Shown piece after piece: positions 30,719 through 40,113 of a stretch of DNA of 64,000 bases. The position numbers and the translations under genes are program-made. The notes below the pieces were generated by a model. The model had not been told where the DNA came from. It ran no database searches and saw only the letters and a program-made list of their open reading frames with translations. The number at the start of each line of letters is the position of its first letter. The first letter of the stretch is position 1. The DNA comes from a virus. Location: IMG/VR virus record IMGVR_UViG_3300031976_000907, positions 1-64,000 of that record; one strand, written 5' to 3'.

Positions 30719-32268
30719 AAATCAAATCAGAACTCATAAGCAAAACGCAGCTTAAAGCGCTAGAGCGCTTAGGTACTGACGTTGAAGCTAAGGTTATTAA
30801 TGCCCTCGACGTTGCCGTGCAACGTCTTGGCTTAAAAGCTGCGAGTTCTGAAATTGCTCGACTATCTGTTGCTACAGAGTTGGGTCACTTCCTGATTGAA
30901 CGTGTCATCGACGGTAAGTTGAATGTCAGCGATATGACTACCAACGTTGATGAATTCATCATGGAATTCTTCAAGTCGCTTACTGATGAGAGTGGTGTTG
31001 CAGAAGCTATTTCAAACCACTTAAACAAGGTGCTTGTAGATACTGGTTTAACTACTGACATCCAGAAGATGGCGTTCTTCAAAGCTGCCATTGATAGCGT
31101 TGGATCAACTGACTCACACTTTACTGAGTTCTCTAAAGCACTGCGCGATGCGTCAAGCGCCAGCGATACGCAGAGCGTGCATCTGCTTAAACCATTACTA
31201 GATGCTGGCGCAATGAACGATGTTCAAACGTTCCACAGCATCAAGGTATTAAAAGAGATTTCAGAGCTGTCAGAGCACTACGCTATGGCGCTCTCTAAGC
31301 CTCTCACAGATGAGTCGAGTGCTACCGATACAAACACTCTAGCGTTCACCAAACAGCGTTCAGATGAGAGCGTATTAAGCGACACAGACTACCTAAGCGT
31401 AGGTAAAGCTCTTGTTGATGGATCGTCGTTTGGTGAGCGTTTAGTTAGCGATATAACTAAGCCTCTAACTGAAGGTACAAGCACAGATGATGTGCACACT
31501 CTGTTTACCGTTAAGCCTCTTGGGGACGTGGTAAACAGTGTAGAGGATCACGCGTTTATCTTGACTCGTAAACTGCGTGAAAGCTTTACAAGCACGTTAG
31601 ATACCCAAGTACTTCATACCAACAAAGCCAGACACGATGACGCTGGCTTAACTGATGTTGAGTACTTAAGTGTCGGTAAAATTCTGGAAGAAGCCAGCAC
31701 ACTATCAGACAAGCAATACCGCGTTGTATTCAAAGCACTGACAGACGCTCTTGGCGTAACTGATGACTGGGATGGTGAAGCATCAATCCTGGACGACCAG
31801 GAGATGATCTTTCACAAGCAGCGTAAAGAGATTGCGACAGTTAATGATGAGATCTATATACGTGCCCAGTTCTTCCGTCAGTTCTTAGACAGTGCGCAGC
31901 TAACTGACGTTGCAGCACTGGCAACAAATAAATTGCTTCAAGACACTGGGCTTATCAGTGAAAGCCGCTACACCGCTACAAACAAGGGCTTATCAGAGGT
32001 TTCAGCAGTACAAGACGCTACAGCCCATGCAACACATAAGTTTACTGCCGACACTTCAACACTTACTGAGACGCACAGCTTTACCTTACTTAAGCGCATC
32101 TCTGATGAAGTGTCAGTGGCTCAAGAATTCGGCATGGTGCGCAATCGCGCTCAACAGCCAGCCGAAACCGCTTCGTTTTCCGACACGGGGCGTCTAATTA
32201 GTCAGGGGTATGTCTCTGATGCAACTTACTTTGCGGATGACTATGTCGGAGCGTCCAGAACTTTCTAA
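30715..32268 (+). CDS. Repeat-rich tail protein with about 20-residue units
   Basis: 517 residues. Residues about 85-480 consist of some twenty degenerate repeats of about 20 residues with the consensus K-x-L-x-D-x-S-x-x-x-D, for example LSKPLTDESSATDTNT, FTKQRSDESVLSDTDY, ITKPLTEGTSTDDVHT. Such regular short repeats suggest a fibrous or solenoid structure. ATG overlaps the upstream stop. Sits at the place of N4 tail/appendage genes; exact role unknown. Confidence 0.62.
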   Translation: MKIKSELISKTQLKALERLGTDVEAKVINALDVAVQRLGLKAASSEIARLSVATELGHFLIERVIDGKLNVSDMTTNVDEFIMEFFKSLTDESGVAEAISNHLNKVLVDTGLTTDIQKMAFFKAAIDSVGSTDSHFTEFSKALRDASSASDTQSVHLLKPLLDAGAMNDVQTFHSIKVLKEISELSEHYAMALSKPLTDESSATDTNTLAFTKQRSDESVLSDTDYLSVGKALVDGSSFGERLVSDITKPLTEGTSTDDVHTLFTVKPLGDVVNSVEDHAFILTRKLRESFTSTLDTQVLHTNKARHDDAGLTDVEYLSVGKILEEASTLSDKQYRVVFKALTDALGVTDDWDGEASILDDQEMIFHKQRKEIATVNDEIYIRAQFFRQFLDSAQLTDVAALATNKLLQDTGLISESRYTATNKGLSEVSAVQDATAHATHKFTADTSTLTETHSFTLLKRISDEVSVAQEFGMVRNRAQQPAETASFSDTGRLISQGYVSDATYFADDYVGASRTF

Positions 32269-32283
32269 CAGAGGAAAATCTCG

Positions 32284-32739
32284 ATGATTAACGAAAAATT
32301 GAAGCTTGCTGGTCACGTAAGCATTGAACTGAAAAAGGCAGATGGTTCTGTCGAAAACACTGAGATCCGTAACCTTGTGGTTGATGCTGGTCTTGCTTAC
32401 ATCGCAAGCCGCATGGTTGGCACTGGTAAAGGTGTAATGACTCACATGGCGTTGGGTTCATCTACTACTCCAGCAGCAGCGGGTGATACTGATCTTGGTT
32501 CACTACTGGGTGTACGTGAAGCGATCGACACTACAACTATTACTGGCTCACTTGATGAGAAAGTTGAATACGTTTGTACGTTTGAAGCTGGCGATGCTAC
32601 TGGTGCAGTAACTGAAGCAGGCATCTTTAACGATGGTACTTCTGGCGACATGCTTTGCCGCACTGTATTCCCAGTAGTTAACAAAGCAGCTGACGACATC
32701 ATGACTGTCACTTGGACAATCACTCTGTCTGCAGCGTAA
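32284..32739 (+). CDS. Tail-fibre-associated structural protein
   Basis: 151 residues. Pattern IRNLVVDAGLAYIASRMVG followed by MALGSSTTPAAAGDTDL and a beta-rich end is shared by small tail proteins of marine and T4-like phages. AGAGGA ribosome binding site. Likely a structural component of the adsorption apparatus. Confidence 0.65.
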   Translation: MINEKLKLAGHVSIELKKADGSVENTEIRNLVVDAGLAYIASRMVGTGKGVMTHMALGSSTTPAAAGDTDLGSLLGVREAIDTTTITGSLDEKVEYVCTFEAGDATGAVTEAGIFNDGTSGDMLCRTVFPVVNKAADDIMTVTWTITLSAA

Positions 32740-32760
32740 TCAGTGAGTGAGGGGTAAACC

Positions 32761-32979
32761 ATGTCAACAATAGTTACTCGTTCGGGTAAGGGTGCACCCC
32801 TCACTAACACTGAGGTAGATGCAAACTTCACCAACCTTAACACCGACAAACTGGAAACCAGTGTTTGGACGTCTTCTGAAGCAGCAAGTATTACTGCAAC
32901 TGATACGGCTAAGTGGGACTCAGTAGAAAATAAAGCATCAGTTGATGATGCAACAGCTTTAGCAATTGCGTTGGGGTAA
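32761..32979 (+). CDS. Short tail-fibre N-terminal-type protein
   Basis: 72 residues starting MSTIVTRSGKGAPLTNTEVD followed by ANFTNLNTDK, a motif normally found at the N-terminus of large fibres (GKG-PLT-EVD-NF-NLN). Here it stands alone, so it may be a split-off attachment module. GAGGGG ribosome binding site. Confidence 0.65.
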   Translation: MSTIVTRSGKGAPLTNTEVDANFTNLNTDKLETSVWTSSEAASITATDTAKWDSVENKASVDDATALAIALG

Positions 32980-32982
32980 AAG

Positions 32983-33288
32983 ATGGCAAACGTATTTAAG
33001 AATTACACAGGCAGTGCTACCACAGCGGGCGCAGGTATATACACCGTGCCTACGGGTACTACGTCTATATTGCTTGGCTTATCGCTAGCAAACACTACAA
33101 ATACAGGTACATACGTGTCAGTTCAGCTTGGCTCAACTTACATTGTAAAAGATGCGCCTGTCCCTACTGGTTCTTCTCTTAGCGCAATTGACGGCAAAAT
33201 TATTGCAGAAGCTGGCGAGGTTATTACTGTGACTGCATCTACAGATTCTGCCATTGATGCAATCATTTCAGTAATGGAGCAGAGCTAA
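32983..33288 (+). CDS. Small beta-rich tail structural protein
   Basis: 101 residues, beta-rich (YTVPTGTTSILLGLSLANTT, VSVQLGSTYIVKDAPVP), like small virion proteins of cyanophages. Ribosome binding site GGGG. Its TAATG stop-start overlap couples it to the next fibre gene. Confidence 0.62.
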   Translation: MANVFKNYTGSATTAGAGIYTVPTGTTSILLGLSLANTTNTGTYVSVQLGSTYIVKDAPVPTGSSLSAIDGKIIAEAGEVITVTASTDSAIDAIISVMEQS

Positions 33289-35042
33289 TGGCGTCATATA
33301 TTGGTAATACTCCAACACCGCGAGCAACACAACGTCGTCAATCTATAACGGCAGTTGCAGGGCAGACATCATTTATGACTTCTGGCTATACGCCAGGATT
33401 TTTGGATATTTACCTCAATGGTGTCCATTTAGAACCAATCGACTTTACAGCTACAGACGGCGTACACATTGAACTAAGCGCTGAATGTGAAGCGGATGAC
33501 ATTCTAACCTATGTTTCGTTTACAACATTTGAAGTAGGCGATATTACAGGCTTTGCAACAGAGTCTTATGTAGATGCAGCTGTATCTAATGCAGATGTAA
33601 CAGACGAGCTAGCTACGTTATCCGCAAATTACCAAAGCGGTGACAGCTCCACACTAGCTTCTGCAAAAGAATACACAGACTCAGCTAAGACTGCAGCGAT
33701 TAATACAGCAGCTGCTGACGCGACAGCAAAAGCAGATGCGGCTGAAAGTTCGGCTAACTTGTACACAGACCAATCTGTAGCAGATCTAATTGATTCATCA
33801 CCTGCCACACTAGACACACTTAATGAGCTTGCAGCAGCGCTGGGAGACGACCCTAACTTTGCTACCACAGTCAGTGCGCAGATAGGGACTAAAGCAGACG
33901 CTGTACATGGTCACACAATTAGCCAAGTCACTGGATTGCAGGCAGCTTTAAATTCTAAACAAGCTAGTGGCAATTACGCTAATGCAGTACATGGACATGC
34001 AATTAGTGATGTTAATGGTTTACAGACTGCATTAAACGGTAAGGTTGATGACTCTCAAGTATTAACTAACGTACCTGCCGGTGCTGTGTTTACTGATACT
34101 GTGTACACGCACCCTACGTACGCAGGCGATGACATAAACCTAGATACTGGTGCAATGTCAGGTGCGAAAGTCATTAGTGATTTGGATTTCAACGTAACGA
34201 CAGACACAAAGGGTCACGTTACTGATGCTAACGCTACGTACTCTATACGTAACCTTACGTCTTCTGATATAGGTGCGGCTCCTGTTAGCCATACACATGA
34301 TGATCGTTACTATACTGAAAGTGAAATCCAAACATTTATAAATCGCAGTTATGTTACTAACCACTCAGCACGTAACTTAGCTGTGGGTTGGTATACCATT
34401 GCAACTAACTCAGGCGACAGAGCCAGCGCAAGGTTTGGTATTTGGGACACTAACAGTAGTGATCACCAATCTGTAACTTTTTACGCTGCACACCACTTCG
34501 GTACTGATTCATCTAACACACTAACTGTCTTAGATAACTCTTATTATAACGGTACCCCATTTAGACACATCCGTATAAAAGATGCAGGTACGTATGACGG
34601 TGCGGCACTTCAAATTTATATCGATGATTCCTCGAATACGGTTAATTGTGCAATCCTCGGTGATAACTTCCAAGGATCTGGTTGGCGGTTATGTGATTGG
34701 ATACCTGATGCGACTACACCTCCAAATGTAAGTAATTACGGAAACTTTGGTGAGCGTAGTAAGGTCGACTTAAACACTATTGTTCAAGGCGGTTTTGCTA
34801 CTACAGGTGAAATCTTTGCGGGTGGCGATACTTCACAACACAGAGTATGGCACGCAGGTAACGATGGATCAGGATCAGGTCTAGATGCTGACAAACTAGA
34901 TGGCTACCAGGCTTCTTCATTCACTCAAGTCTCAACATTTAACGCAGCAGTAAATGATTTGGAAAACCAAATTACAACTGTAGCGGAAAGTGTTAGCAGC
35001 AGTGGAGACGGTAAATCACTTGCGCTTGCGCTCTTGTTCTAA
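33288..35042 (+). CDS. Tail fibre protein 1
   Basis: 584 residues. The N-terminus (MASYIGNTPTPRATQRRQSI, then QTSFMTSGYTPGFLDIYLNG) is the attachment domain used by many marine phage fibres. The middle (about 100-200) is coiled coil and repeats such as VHGHTISQVTGLQAALNSK; the C-terminus has a pyocin-knob-like domain with GWYTIA. Likely host recognition. Confidence 0.78.
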   Translation: MASYIGNTPTPRATQRRQSITAVAGQTSFMTSGYTPGFLDIYLNGVHLEPIDFTATDGVHIELSAECEADDILTYVSFTTFEVGDITGFATESYVDAAVSNADVTDELATLSANYQSGDSSTLASAKEYTDSAKTAAINTAAADATAKADAAESSANLYTDQSVADLIDSSPATLDTLNELAAALGDDPNFATTVSAQIGTKADAVHGHTISQVTGLQAALNSKQASGNYANAVHGHAISDVNGLQTALNGKVDDSQVLTNVPAGAVFTDTVYTHPTYAGDDINLDTGAMSGAKVISDLDFNVTTDTKGHVTDANATYSIRNLTSSDIGAAPVSHTHDDRYYTESEIQTFINRSYVTNHSARNLAVGWYTIATNSGDRASARFGIWDTNSSDHQSVTFYAAHHFGTDSSNTLTVLDNSYYNGTPFRHIRIKDAGTYDGAALQIYIDDSSNTVNCAILGDNFQGSGWRLCDWIPDATTPPNVSNYGNFGERSKVDLNTIVQGGFATTGEIFAGGDTSQHRVWHAGNDGSGSGLDADKLDGYQASSFTQVSTFNAAVNDLENQITTVAESVSSSGDGKSLALALLF

Positions 35043-35061
35043 CCCAAATTAAGGAATAGCT

Positions 35062-36099
35062 ATGACTATCAATATCACATCATTTGAGAGCGCATTGCAG
35101 ACAAGGTTAAACAACCTTGGTGCAACCGCAGAAACATCTGATTTTGCATTACTAGCTAAAGCAGTTGAGCAACTAGAAACTAACGTCACGTCTTCGTACG
35201 CAACGTTTAATGATCTACCAACTGCGGCAAGCTATGAAGGACGTGTAGTTCACGTTCGCATTACTAACCGTATTTACTACTCAGACGGTAATGAGTGGGT
35301 AATGTTGGCTACTTCACAGAATCCAGACTTCACACGTGCACGTCTAGAAAATGAAGTAGTTCCAACTCAAGACTTTGGTTTGATTACTCAGTCTGTCACT
35401 TCAAGTGCAGATTTCTCTGGCCTTACAACTTCAGCTACAGCTACACAAGACAAAGGTTACTTGCGTATTGGTAACAAAGGTATTGCGGCTGAAATTTATA
35501 TTGATCCATTAGATTGGGCCTTTACAATCTATGATGGTGAGACACGCAATGGTATCAAGCACATGCGTGCCGATCGCAACAACCAGAACTTTGAGACAAT
35601 GAGTGCCCATAACCAAGGCGTTGCTCATTTGATCAAGAGCAATAACACAACAGCTCCATCAGGCACACCTACTCCAATTCCTTTCAACATAACGCAAATC
35701 AATGACACTCGAATGGGTTACCTAAGCTCAAACGGGTTCTACAAAACCAATGTAGAAGGTTGGTACGAAGTAACAGTTGACGGTTATGTAAGCGGTAACT
35801 GTTGGATAGGTTTGGGTACTGCAGGTGACTGGAACGATGGCTACGGTACAACAGCCCAAGGTCCAGACATGTACACACAAATGTACCTTAACCGTGATGG
35901 TGCGTTCGAGATCAAGCGTATGGTTTACGCTCCGATCAATACCGAGGTTGTGCTTTACCTGACAGGACCAGATGCAGCGACTAGCCGTGTTATGTATGGC
36001 GATACTGCAACAAATCCTAACGAATCATTTAAGTACTTCACGCAGATGAACCTACGATTTTTGGGTTCTGATACTGCAACAAACTCATACCAAGTGTAA
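35062..36099 (+). CDS. Tail fibre protein 2
   Basis: 345 residues. N-terminal trimerisation-type region (ALQTRLNNLGATAETSDFAL), then a beta-rich body and a C-terminal half with the style of C1q/TNF-like head domains (NGFYKTNVEGWYEVTVDGYV). AAGGAA ribosome binding site. Part of the adsorption cassette. Confidence 0.7.
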   Translation: MTINITSFESALQTRLNNLGATAETSDFALLAKAVEQLETNVTSSYATFNDLPTAASYEGRVVHVRITNRIYYSDGNEWVMLATSQNPDFTRARLENEVVPTQDFGLITQSVTSSADFSGLTTSATATQDKGYLRIGNKGIAAEIYIDPLDWAFTIYDGETRNGIKHMRADRNNQNFETMSAHNQGVAHLIKSNNTTAPSGTPTPIPFNITQINDTRMGYLSSNGFYKTNVEGWYEVTVDGYVSGNCWIGLGTAGDWNDGYGTTAQGPDMYTQMYLNRDGAFEIKRMVYAPINTEVVLYLTGPDAATSRVMYGDTATNPNESFKYFTQMNLRFLGSDTATNSYQV

Positions 36100-36118
36100 A
36101 CCCAGGAGAGACTAAACT

Positions 36119-36832
36119 ATGTCTACACAAACTCGCCTCCGTCGAGGCACTACTACCCAACACCAGTCTTTCACTGGTGCTGAGGGTGAAGTAACAGTCG
36201 ATACTACTAAAGATGTCGTTGTTGTCCACGATGGCTCAACAGCTGGCGGCGTACCAATGGCTCGTCAAGATCGCCCACGCGGTTGGACAAAACTAGAGCA
36301 CTTCACTAGCTCAGGTACTTGGACTAAAGCAGGTAAAACTGATCTTAAGCGTATTCGTGTAACCATCTGGGGTGGCGGCGGTGGCGGCGGCTCAAATAAC
36401 TCAGGCGGCGGCGGCGGTGGTCAAGGCGGCTACGGCTATATCATGCTTGAAGCATCACAGCTTTCTACTAACGTGTCAGTTACTGTAGGTGGTGCAGGTA
36501 GTAACGGTGGTGGCGCAGGTGGACAATCAGCGTTTGGTTCATACATCTACGCAAATGGTGGCGTGGGTGGTTCAAACTCAAACGCGGGTAACGGCGGTAA
36601 CCCTGGCACAATCTCTGGATCAGGTGCTATTGAGCTAGGCGGTGAAGCTGGTTCTTCAGGTAGCTACTCTGCAACAGCAAACGCAAACTACGGTTGGGTA
36701 GGCGGTGCAGGTGGTGGTCCAGGCGCAGGTCGTGGTCAATCTGCTCGCGGTGTTTGTGGTGGTGGTGGCGGCTGTGCCGGTGCTGGTGCGCAAGGTTCAG
36801 TAATGATTGAAGAAATTTACGGAGACGTATAA
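36119..36832 (+). CDS. Tail fibre tip / adhesin with glycine-rich domain
   Basis: 237 residues. The N-terminus TRLRRGTTTQHQSFTGAEGE-VTVD is the well known fibre head motif. The C-terminal half is glycine-rich, with GGGGGGG, GGQGGYGY and GGAGSNGGGAGG segments, as in T-even-like gp38 adhesins where polyglycine sandwiches carry host-binding loops. AGGAGAG ribosome binding site. Prime candidate for the receptor-binding tip. Confidence 0.75.
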   Translation: MSTQTRLRRGTTTQHQSFTGAEGEVTVDTTKDVVVVHDGSTAGGVPMARQDRPRGWTKLEHFTSSGTWTKAGKTDLKRIRVTIWGGGGGGGSNNSGGGGGGQGGYGYIMLEASQLSTNVSVTVGGAGSNGGGAGGQSAFGSYIYANGGVGGSNSNAGNGGNPGTISGSGAIELGGEAGSSGSYSATANANYGWVGGAGGGPGAGRGQSARGVCGGGGGCAGAGAQGSVMIEEIYGDV

Positions 36833-37089
36833 TGCAAGTGTATGTAATTAAAGATGGCGTCGTTGTTAACAACGAGCTTTGGGAAGAGCTACCTCAAAAT
36901 ACAGACGAGCTAACTTACATTGAAGTTGCTCCAGGACACCCAGCACAAATAGGTTACCTTTTTGACGGTGAAACATTTACTTGGGCAGGTGACCACGATC
37001 AAGCAGATCCTGGGCGTGCTCTAGTAGTTACTTTATCAGGTGAAGTAACTTCGAGTGCACCACCGGCTGAAGAGGTCGAATCAGACTAA
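36832..37089 (+). CDS. Small protein after the glycine-rich fibre, possible assembly factor
   Basis: 85 residues, MQVYVIKDGVVVNNELWEEL, acidic Pro-rich C-terminus (APPAEEVESD). ATG overlaps the fibre stop (TAATG), so coupled translation. Resembles small fibre-associated proteins in cyanophages. A chaperone or tail-tip partner role is inferred from linkage only. Confidence 0.58.
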   Translation: MQVYVIKDGVVVNNELWEELPQNTDELTYIEVAPGHPAQIGYLFDGETFTWAGDHDQADPGRALVVTLSGEVTSSAPPAEEVESD

Positions 37090-37104
37090 TCAGCAATTCC
37101 TTCC

Positions 37105-37131
37105 AAGGGGCACATTCAGTGCCCCTTACTT
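37105..37131 (+). terminator. Hairpin between fibre and oxygenase genes
   Basis: AAGGGGCAC-ATTCA-GTGCCCCTT, nine base pairs, but followed by ACTTAATAAAG rather than a U-run. Weak terminator or mRNA-processing structure. Confidence 0.55.
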
Positions 37132-37148
37132 AATAAAGAGATACAAAT

Positions 37149-37730
37149 ATGACCCCACGTTTTGAAGATTTTGTAGGCATTTACGATAACTTTATGTCAG
37201 CAGAGTTCTGCCAAGCAATTATTGATCGCTTTGCGTATGCAGAAGCTAACGGGTATACGCAAACTCGTAAAGTTGCAGAAAAAGCATCAAGCGTAGAAAA
37301 ACAAGATACGGCCCTATTCACAGCAGACTCAATTGACGGTGATTTAGTTCATCAACAAAACAGGACATTTTTACAAGAGTTTTGGGCTGAAGCGTATCCA
37401 GCGTATGTAGACAAATACGGGATTTTAAATAACTTTGAAACACACCGTGTGTACCACACTAAAGTGCAGCGTACGCGTCCTTCAGAGGGCTATCATGTGT
37501 GGCATTGTGAAGATAGTTCACGCGAATACAATTCACGCATTATGGCTTACATTCTCTATTTAAACGACATTGCAGAAGGCGGTGAAACAGAGTTCTTGTA
37601 TTACGGGAAACGTATTAAGCCTGAGACAGGCAAATTAGTTCTATTCCCGGCAGGATACACACATGCTCATCGAGGAAACCCTCCACTTAACGAGACCAAA
37701 TACATACTGACAGGGTGGGTTGAGCTGTAA
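37149..37730 (+). CDS. 2OG-Fe(II) oxygenase, prolyl-4-hydroxylase-like
   Basis: 193 residues with the double-stranded beta helix pattern of P4H-type enzymes: EGYHVWHCEDSSREYNSRIM (proximal His and acidic residue), YILYLNDIAEGGETEF, GKLVLFPAGYTHAHRG (distal His) and KYILTGW (2OG-binding basic residue). The canonical HxD appears as H-x-E/D (HCED), which should be checked. Oxygenases of this type are common in marine phages. Placed among fibre genes. Confidence 0.82.
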   Translation: MTPRFEDFVGIYDNFMSAEFCQAIIDRFAYAEANGYTQTRKVAEKASSVEKQDTALFTADSIDGDLVHQQNRTFLQEFWAEAYPAYVDKYGILNNFETHRVYHTKVQRTRPSEGYHVWHCEDSSREYNSRIMAYILYLNDIAEGGETEFLYYGKRIKPETGKLVLFPAGYTHAHRGNPPLNETKYILTGWVEL

Positions 37731-38314
37731 TGGTGAAGTTTATATTCCCAACGCCTATCTACACAGACAGTCTCTCGGAACAAGAGTTAAGTAATGTCAG
37801 TACAGATATTCAAACTTATTTGGATTCAGGCGAAGGATTTAAACCATCACTATTTGAAGATGGTGGGGATCACTTATTAAGTGATCCAACCTTCTCTGAA
37901 AATGTCATAGCGCAGTACAAAATGCAGCATCTAAGTGATGTGATTATGCAGCACACTGCAAGGTATCTGCGGCATTTAAACCCCCATTTTCTAGCGTACA
38001 ACTCGCTGAATATTAGTACGTCTTGGATTACTTATACGCCAGCAAACAAACACACGTTACCGCACGCACATAACCCACATGAAATATCGGGCGTGTATTA
38101 CCACAAAGTTCCTGTTGGTTCGGGTGATTTGGCTCTACATTCACCAAACAACTGTCACACAACAACGCCCTCAATAGGCGGTGGTGATCGATACATAGTT
38201 AAAGCGGAGCAAGGAACACTTGTTCTATTCCCCAGTTGGCTTGTCCATCACGTCAAAACCAATATGAGTGATTCAGAACGAATATCTGTCTCATTTAATT
38301 TAGATATTGCGTAA
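37730..38314 (+). CDS. 2OG-Fe(II) oxygenase, PF13759-like
   Basis: 194 residues, different family from its neighbour: SWITYTPANKHTLPHAHNPH (H-x-H), EISGVYYHKVPVGSGDLALH, then GTLVLFPSWLVHHVKTN (distal His) and ERISVSFNLD (2OG-binding Arg). ATG overlaps the stop of the first oxygenase. Tandem unrelated oxygenases in a fibre cassette suggest modification of virion proteins or of host surface components; the substrate is unknown. Confidence 0.85.
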   Translation: MVKFIFPTPIYTDSLSEQELSNVSTDIQTYLDSGEGFKPSLFEDGGDHLLSDPTFSENVIAQYKMQHLSDVIMQHTARYLRHLNPHFLAYNSLNISTSWITYTPANKHTLPHAHNPHEISGVYYHKVPVGSGDLALHSPNNCHTTTPSIGGGDRYIVKAEQGTLVLFPSWLVHHVKTNMSDSERISVSFNLDIA

Positions 38315-38401
38315 CCAACGCAGTAATAAATACGCCTCATGAAGTTATATAAACCGACTCATATAATGGGCAATAGGTATTAATTAACGTAGGAGCGTTA
38401 C

Positions 38402-40102
38402 ATGAGATATTCAAAAGCGTGGCTTGCTGCACGCTGGATGGCTCGTCTTCGCCAAGCTGCAAACAACGTTATCGAACATGCTGAGGAAGCAGATCGCGTT
38501 ACACAGCTTGAAGAAGAGAAAGCAGCACTAGAAGCCAAAGCAGCAGCCGATAAAGCCGCTCTTGAAGCTCAACTGGCAGCTGAAGCTCAAGCTCGTGCAG
38601 ATGCACTGGCAGCAGCGGAGGCGCAGCGTCTAGCGGATGCCGCAGCGACTGCAGCAGCATTACAGGCAGAGAAAGAAGCTTTAGCAGCTGAAACGGCTCG
38701 TCTAGCAGCAGAAGCAGAAGCTAAACGTATTGCAGACGCAGAGGCAGCAGCAGCTGCCTTGGAAGCTCAACGTGTTGCGGCGGAAGCAGCACTAGAGGCA
38801 CAGCGTATTGCAGCGGCTGAAGAAGCAGCTCGAATTGAAGCGGAAGCTCAAGCAGAGTTGGCAGCTGAAAAAGCCGCACTAGAAGCTAAGATTGCAGCGG
38901 AGAAGGCAGCTCAGGAAGCTGCTCTTGAAGCACAAAGAATCGCAGCAGCGCAAGAGGCTGCACGTATCGAAGCTGAAGCAGCTGCAAGACTGGCTGCAGA
39001 AAAACTGGCTCTTGAACAAGCTATGGCACAAAAGGCTGCAGAACAGGCAGCTGCTATGGCACAACAAGAAGCCGAAGCAGCCGCAGCACTAGCTGCTGAG
39101 AAAGCTGCATTAGAAAGCCAAATGGCTCAAGCAGCTACAGATGCAGCCGCAACATACTTACCCAAAACAGGTAAGTCGGTTGATTCAGATAAACTAGATG
39201 GTATTGATTCATCAGGCTTCTTACGTAGCACGGCTAAAGCGGCTGACTCTAATTTATTAGACGGCATTGATTCAAGTGGATTCCTACGTTCTACAGGTAA
39301 AGCTGTAGACGCAGACAAGCTTGATGGTTACGACTGGATGCAGTCAGGTAAGAATATTCGTGGTTCGGATATTTACGCTGATAACTGGTTCCGTAACTAC
39401 AATTCAGGAGAAGGTCTGTACAACGAAGGTACAGGTGCTCACTGGGTATCTGACGCAAATGCGTCTTGGACAATGCGTGATAGTGCTAGCTCTATCCGTA
39501 TGCGTATGAAAACCAATGGAACAAGTGAGCGTGGATCTGTTTATGCAGACAATGCTAATGCTATTGGTTTTTTAGATGCAGGCGGTAGCTGGGCTGTTAA
39601 ACACGTAAACGATAACGGTACTTACTTTTACACTGACGGCACAACTGAAGAGTTTAAAGTAGGGCGTGATGCTGTATCAGGCAACTACGGTACTGTCCAA
39701 ACAAGCACAAACAGAGGTGGTTGGGGCGGATACAGTATTGCTGGTAAATACGTTTTCATGTCTGATCACAGCAGTACTGCAGGTGTCTACAACGATGTTG
39801 ATAACGAGTGGATGCAACGTTGGATTCGTAATGGTGCAACCCACCTTTACTATAATGGCTCAGATAAATTTCAGACGACGAGTACTGGTGCAAACATTAA
39901 TGGTGAGTTGACCATTAACGGTTCTCCCTTGAAAGTATCGTCTAGCAGCTTTACTGGCTTACGTACGACTTCTAATGGAACGCTTGAACTGTTTAAAGCA
40001 GCTGATGGCGACTCTGTTGATGCAGAAGACTGGGGACAATGGTACTCCCAGGATCTCGATCTTTCCGTTGATTCAAACGGACACTTAATTCTAACTGTAT
40101 AA
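38402..40102 (+). CDS. Fibre protein with TolA-like alanine-rich coiled coil
   Basis: 566 residues. Residues about 25-250 are an uninterrupted Ala/Glu/Lys/Gln helix (units like AEKAALEAKIAAEKAAQEAA and LEAQRIAAAEEAARIEAEAQ) similar to TolA domain II. Then come three SGFLRSTGKAVD-type repeats (about 255-310) of fibre proteins and a beta-rich C-terminal half. A helical shaft of this length would be over 30 nm. AGGAG ribosome binding site; own promoter possible in the 87-bp gap upstream (TATAAT at 38362). Confidence 0.75.
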   Translation: MRYSKAWLAARWMARLRQAANNVIEHAEEADRVTQLEEEKAALEAKAAADKAALEAQLAAEAQARADALAAAEAQRLADAAATAAALQAEKEALAAETARLAAEAEAKRIADAEAAAAALEAQRVAAEAALEAQRIAAAEEAARIEAEAQAELAAEKAALEAKIAAEKAAQEAALEAQRIAAAQEAARIEAEAAARLAAEKLALEQAMAQKAAEQAAAMAQQEAEAAAALAAEKAALESQMAQAATDAAATYLPKTGKSVDSDKLDGIDSSGFLRSTAKAADSNLLDGIDSSGFLRSTGKAVDADKLDGYDWMQSGKNIRGSDIYADNWFRNYNSGEGLYNEGTGAHWVSDANASWTMRDSASSIRMRMKTNGTSERGSVYADNANAIGFLDAGGSWAVKHVNDNGTYFYTDGTTEEFKVGRDAVSGNYGTVQTSTNRGGWGGYSIAGKYVFMSDHSSTAGVYNDVDNEWMQRWIRNGATHLYYNGSDKFQTTSTGANINGELTINGSPLKVSSSSFTGLRTTSNGTLELFKAADGDSVDAEDWGQWYSQDLDLSVDSNGHLILTV

Positions 40103-40113
40103 GGAGGCTCTTC

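Noticed and set aside
38362-38367. TATAAT as a sigma70 promoter for the TolA-like fibre gene
   Set aside because: No convincing -35 element at 16-18 bp; too weak for a separate promoter call.
38520-39130. Repetitive DNA that looks at first like an array of short repeats
   Set aside because: It codes for the alanine-rich coiled coil; repeats are imperfect, without unique spacers, so this is not a CRISPR array.
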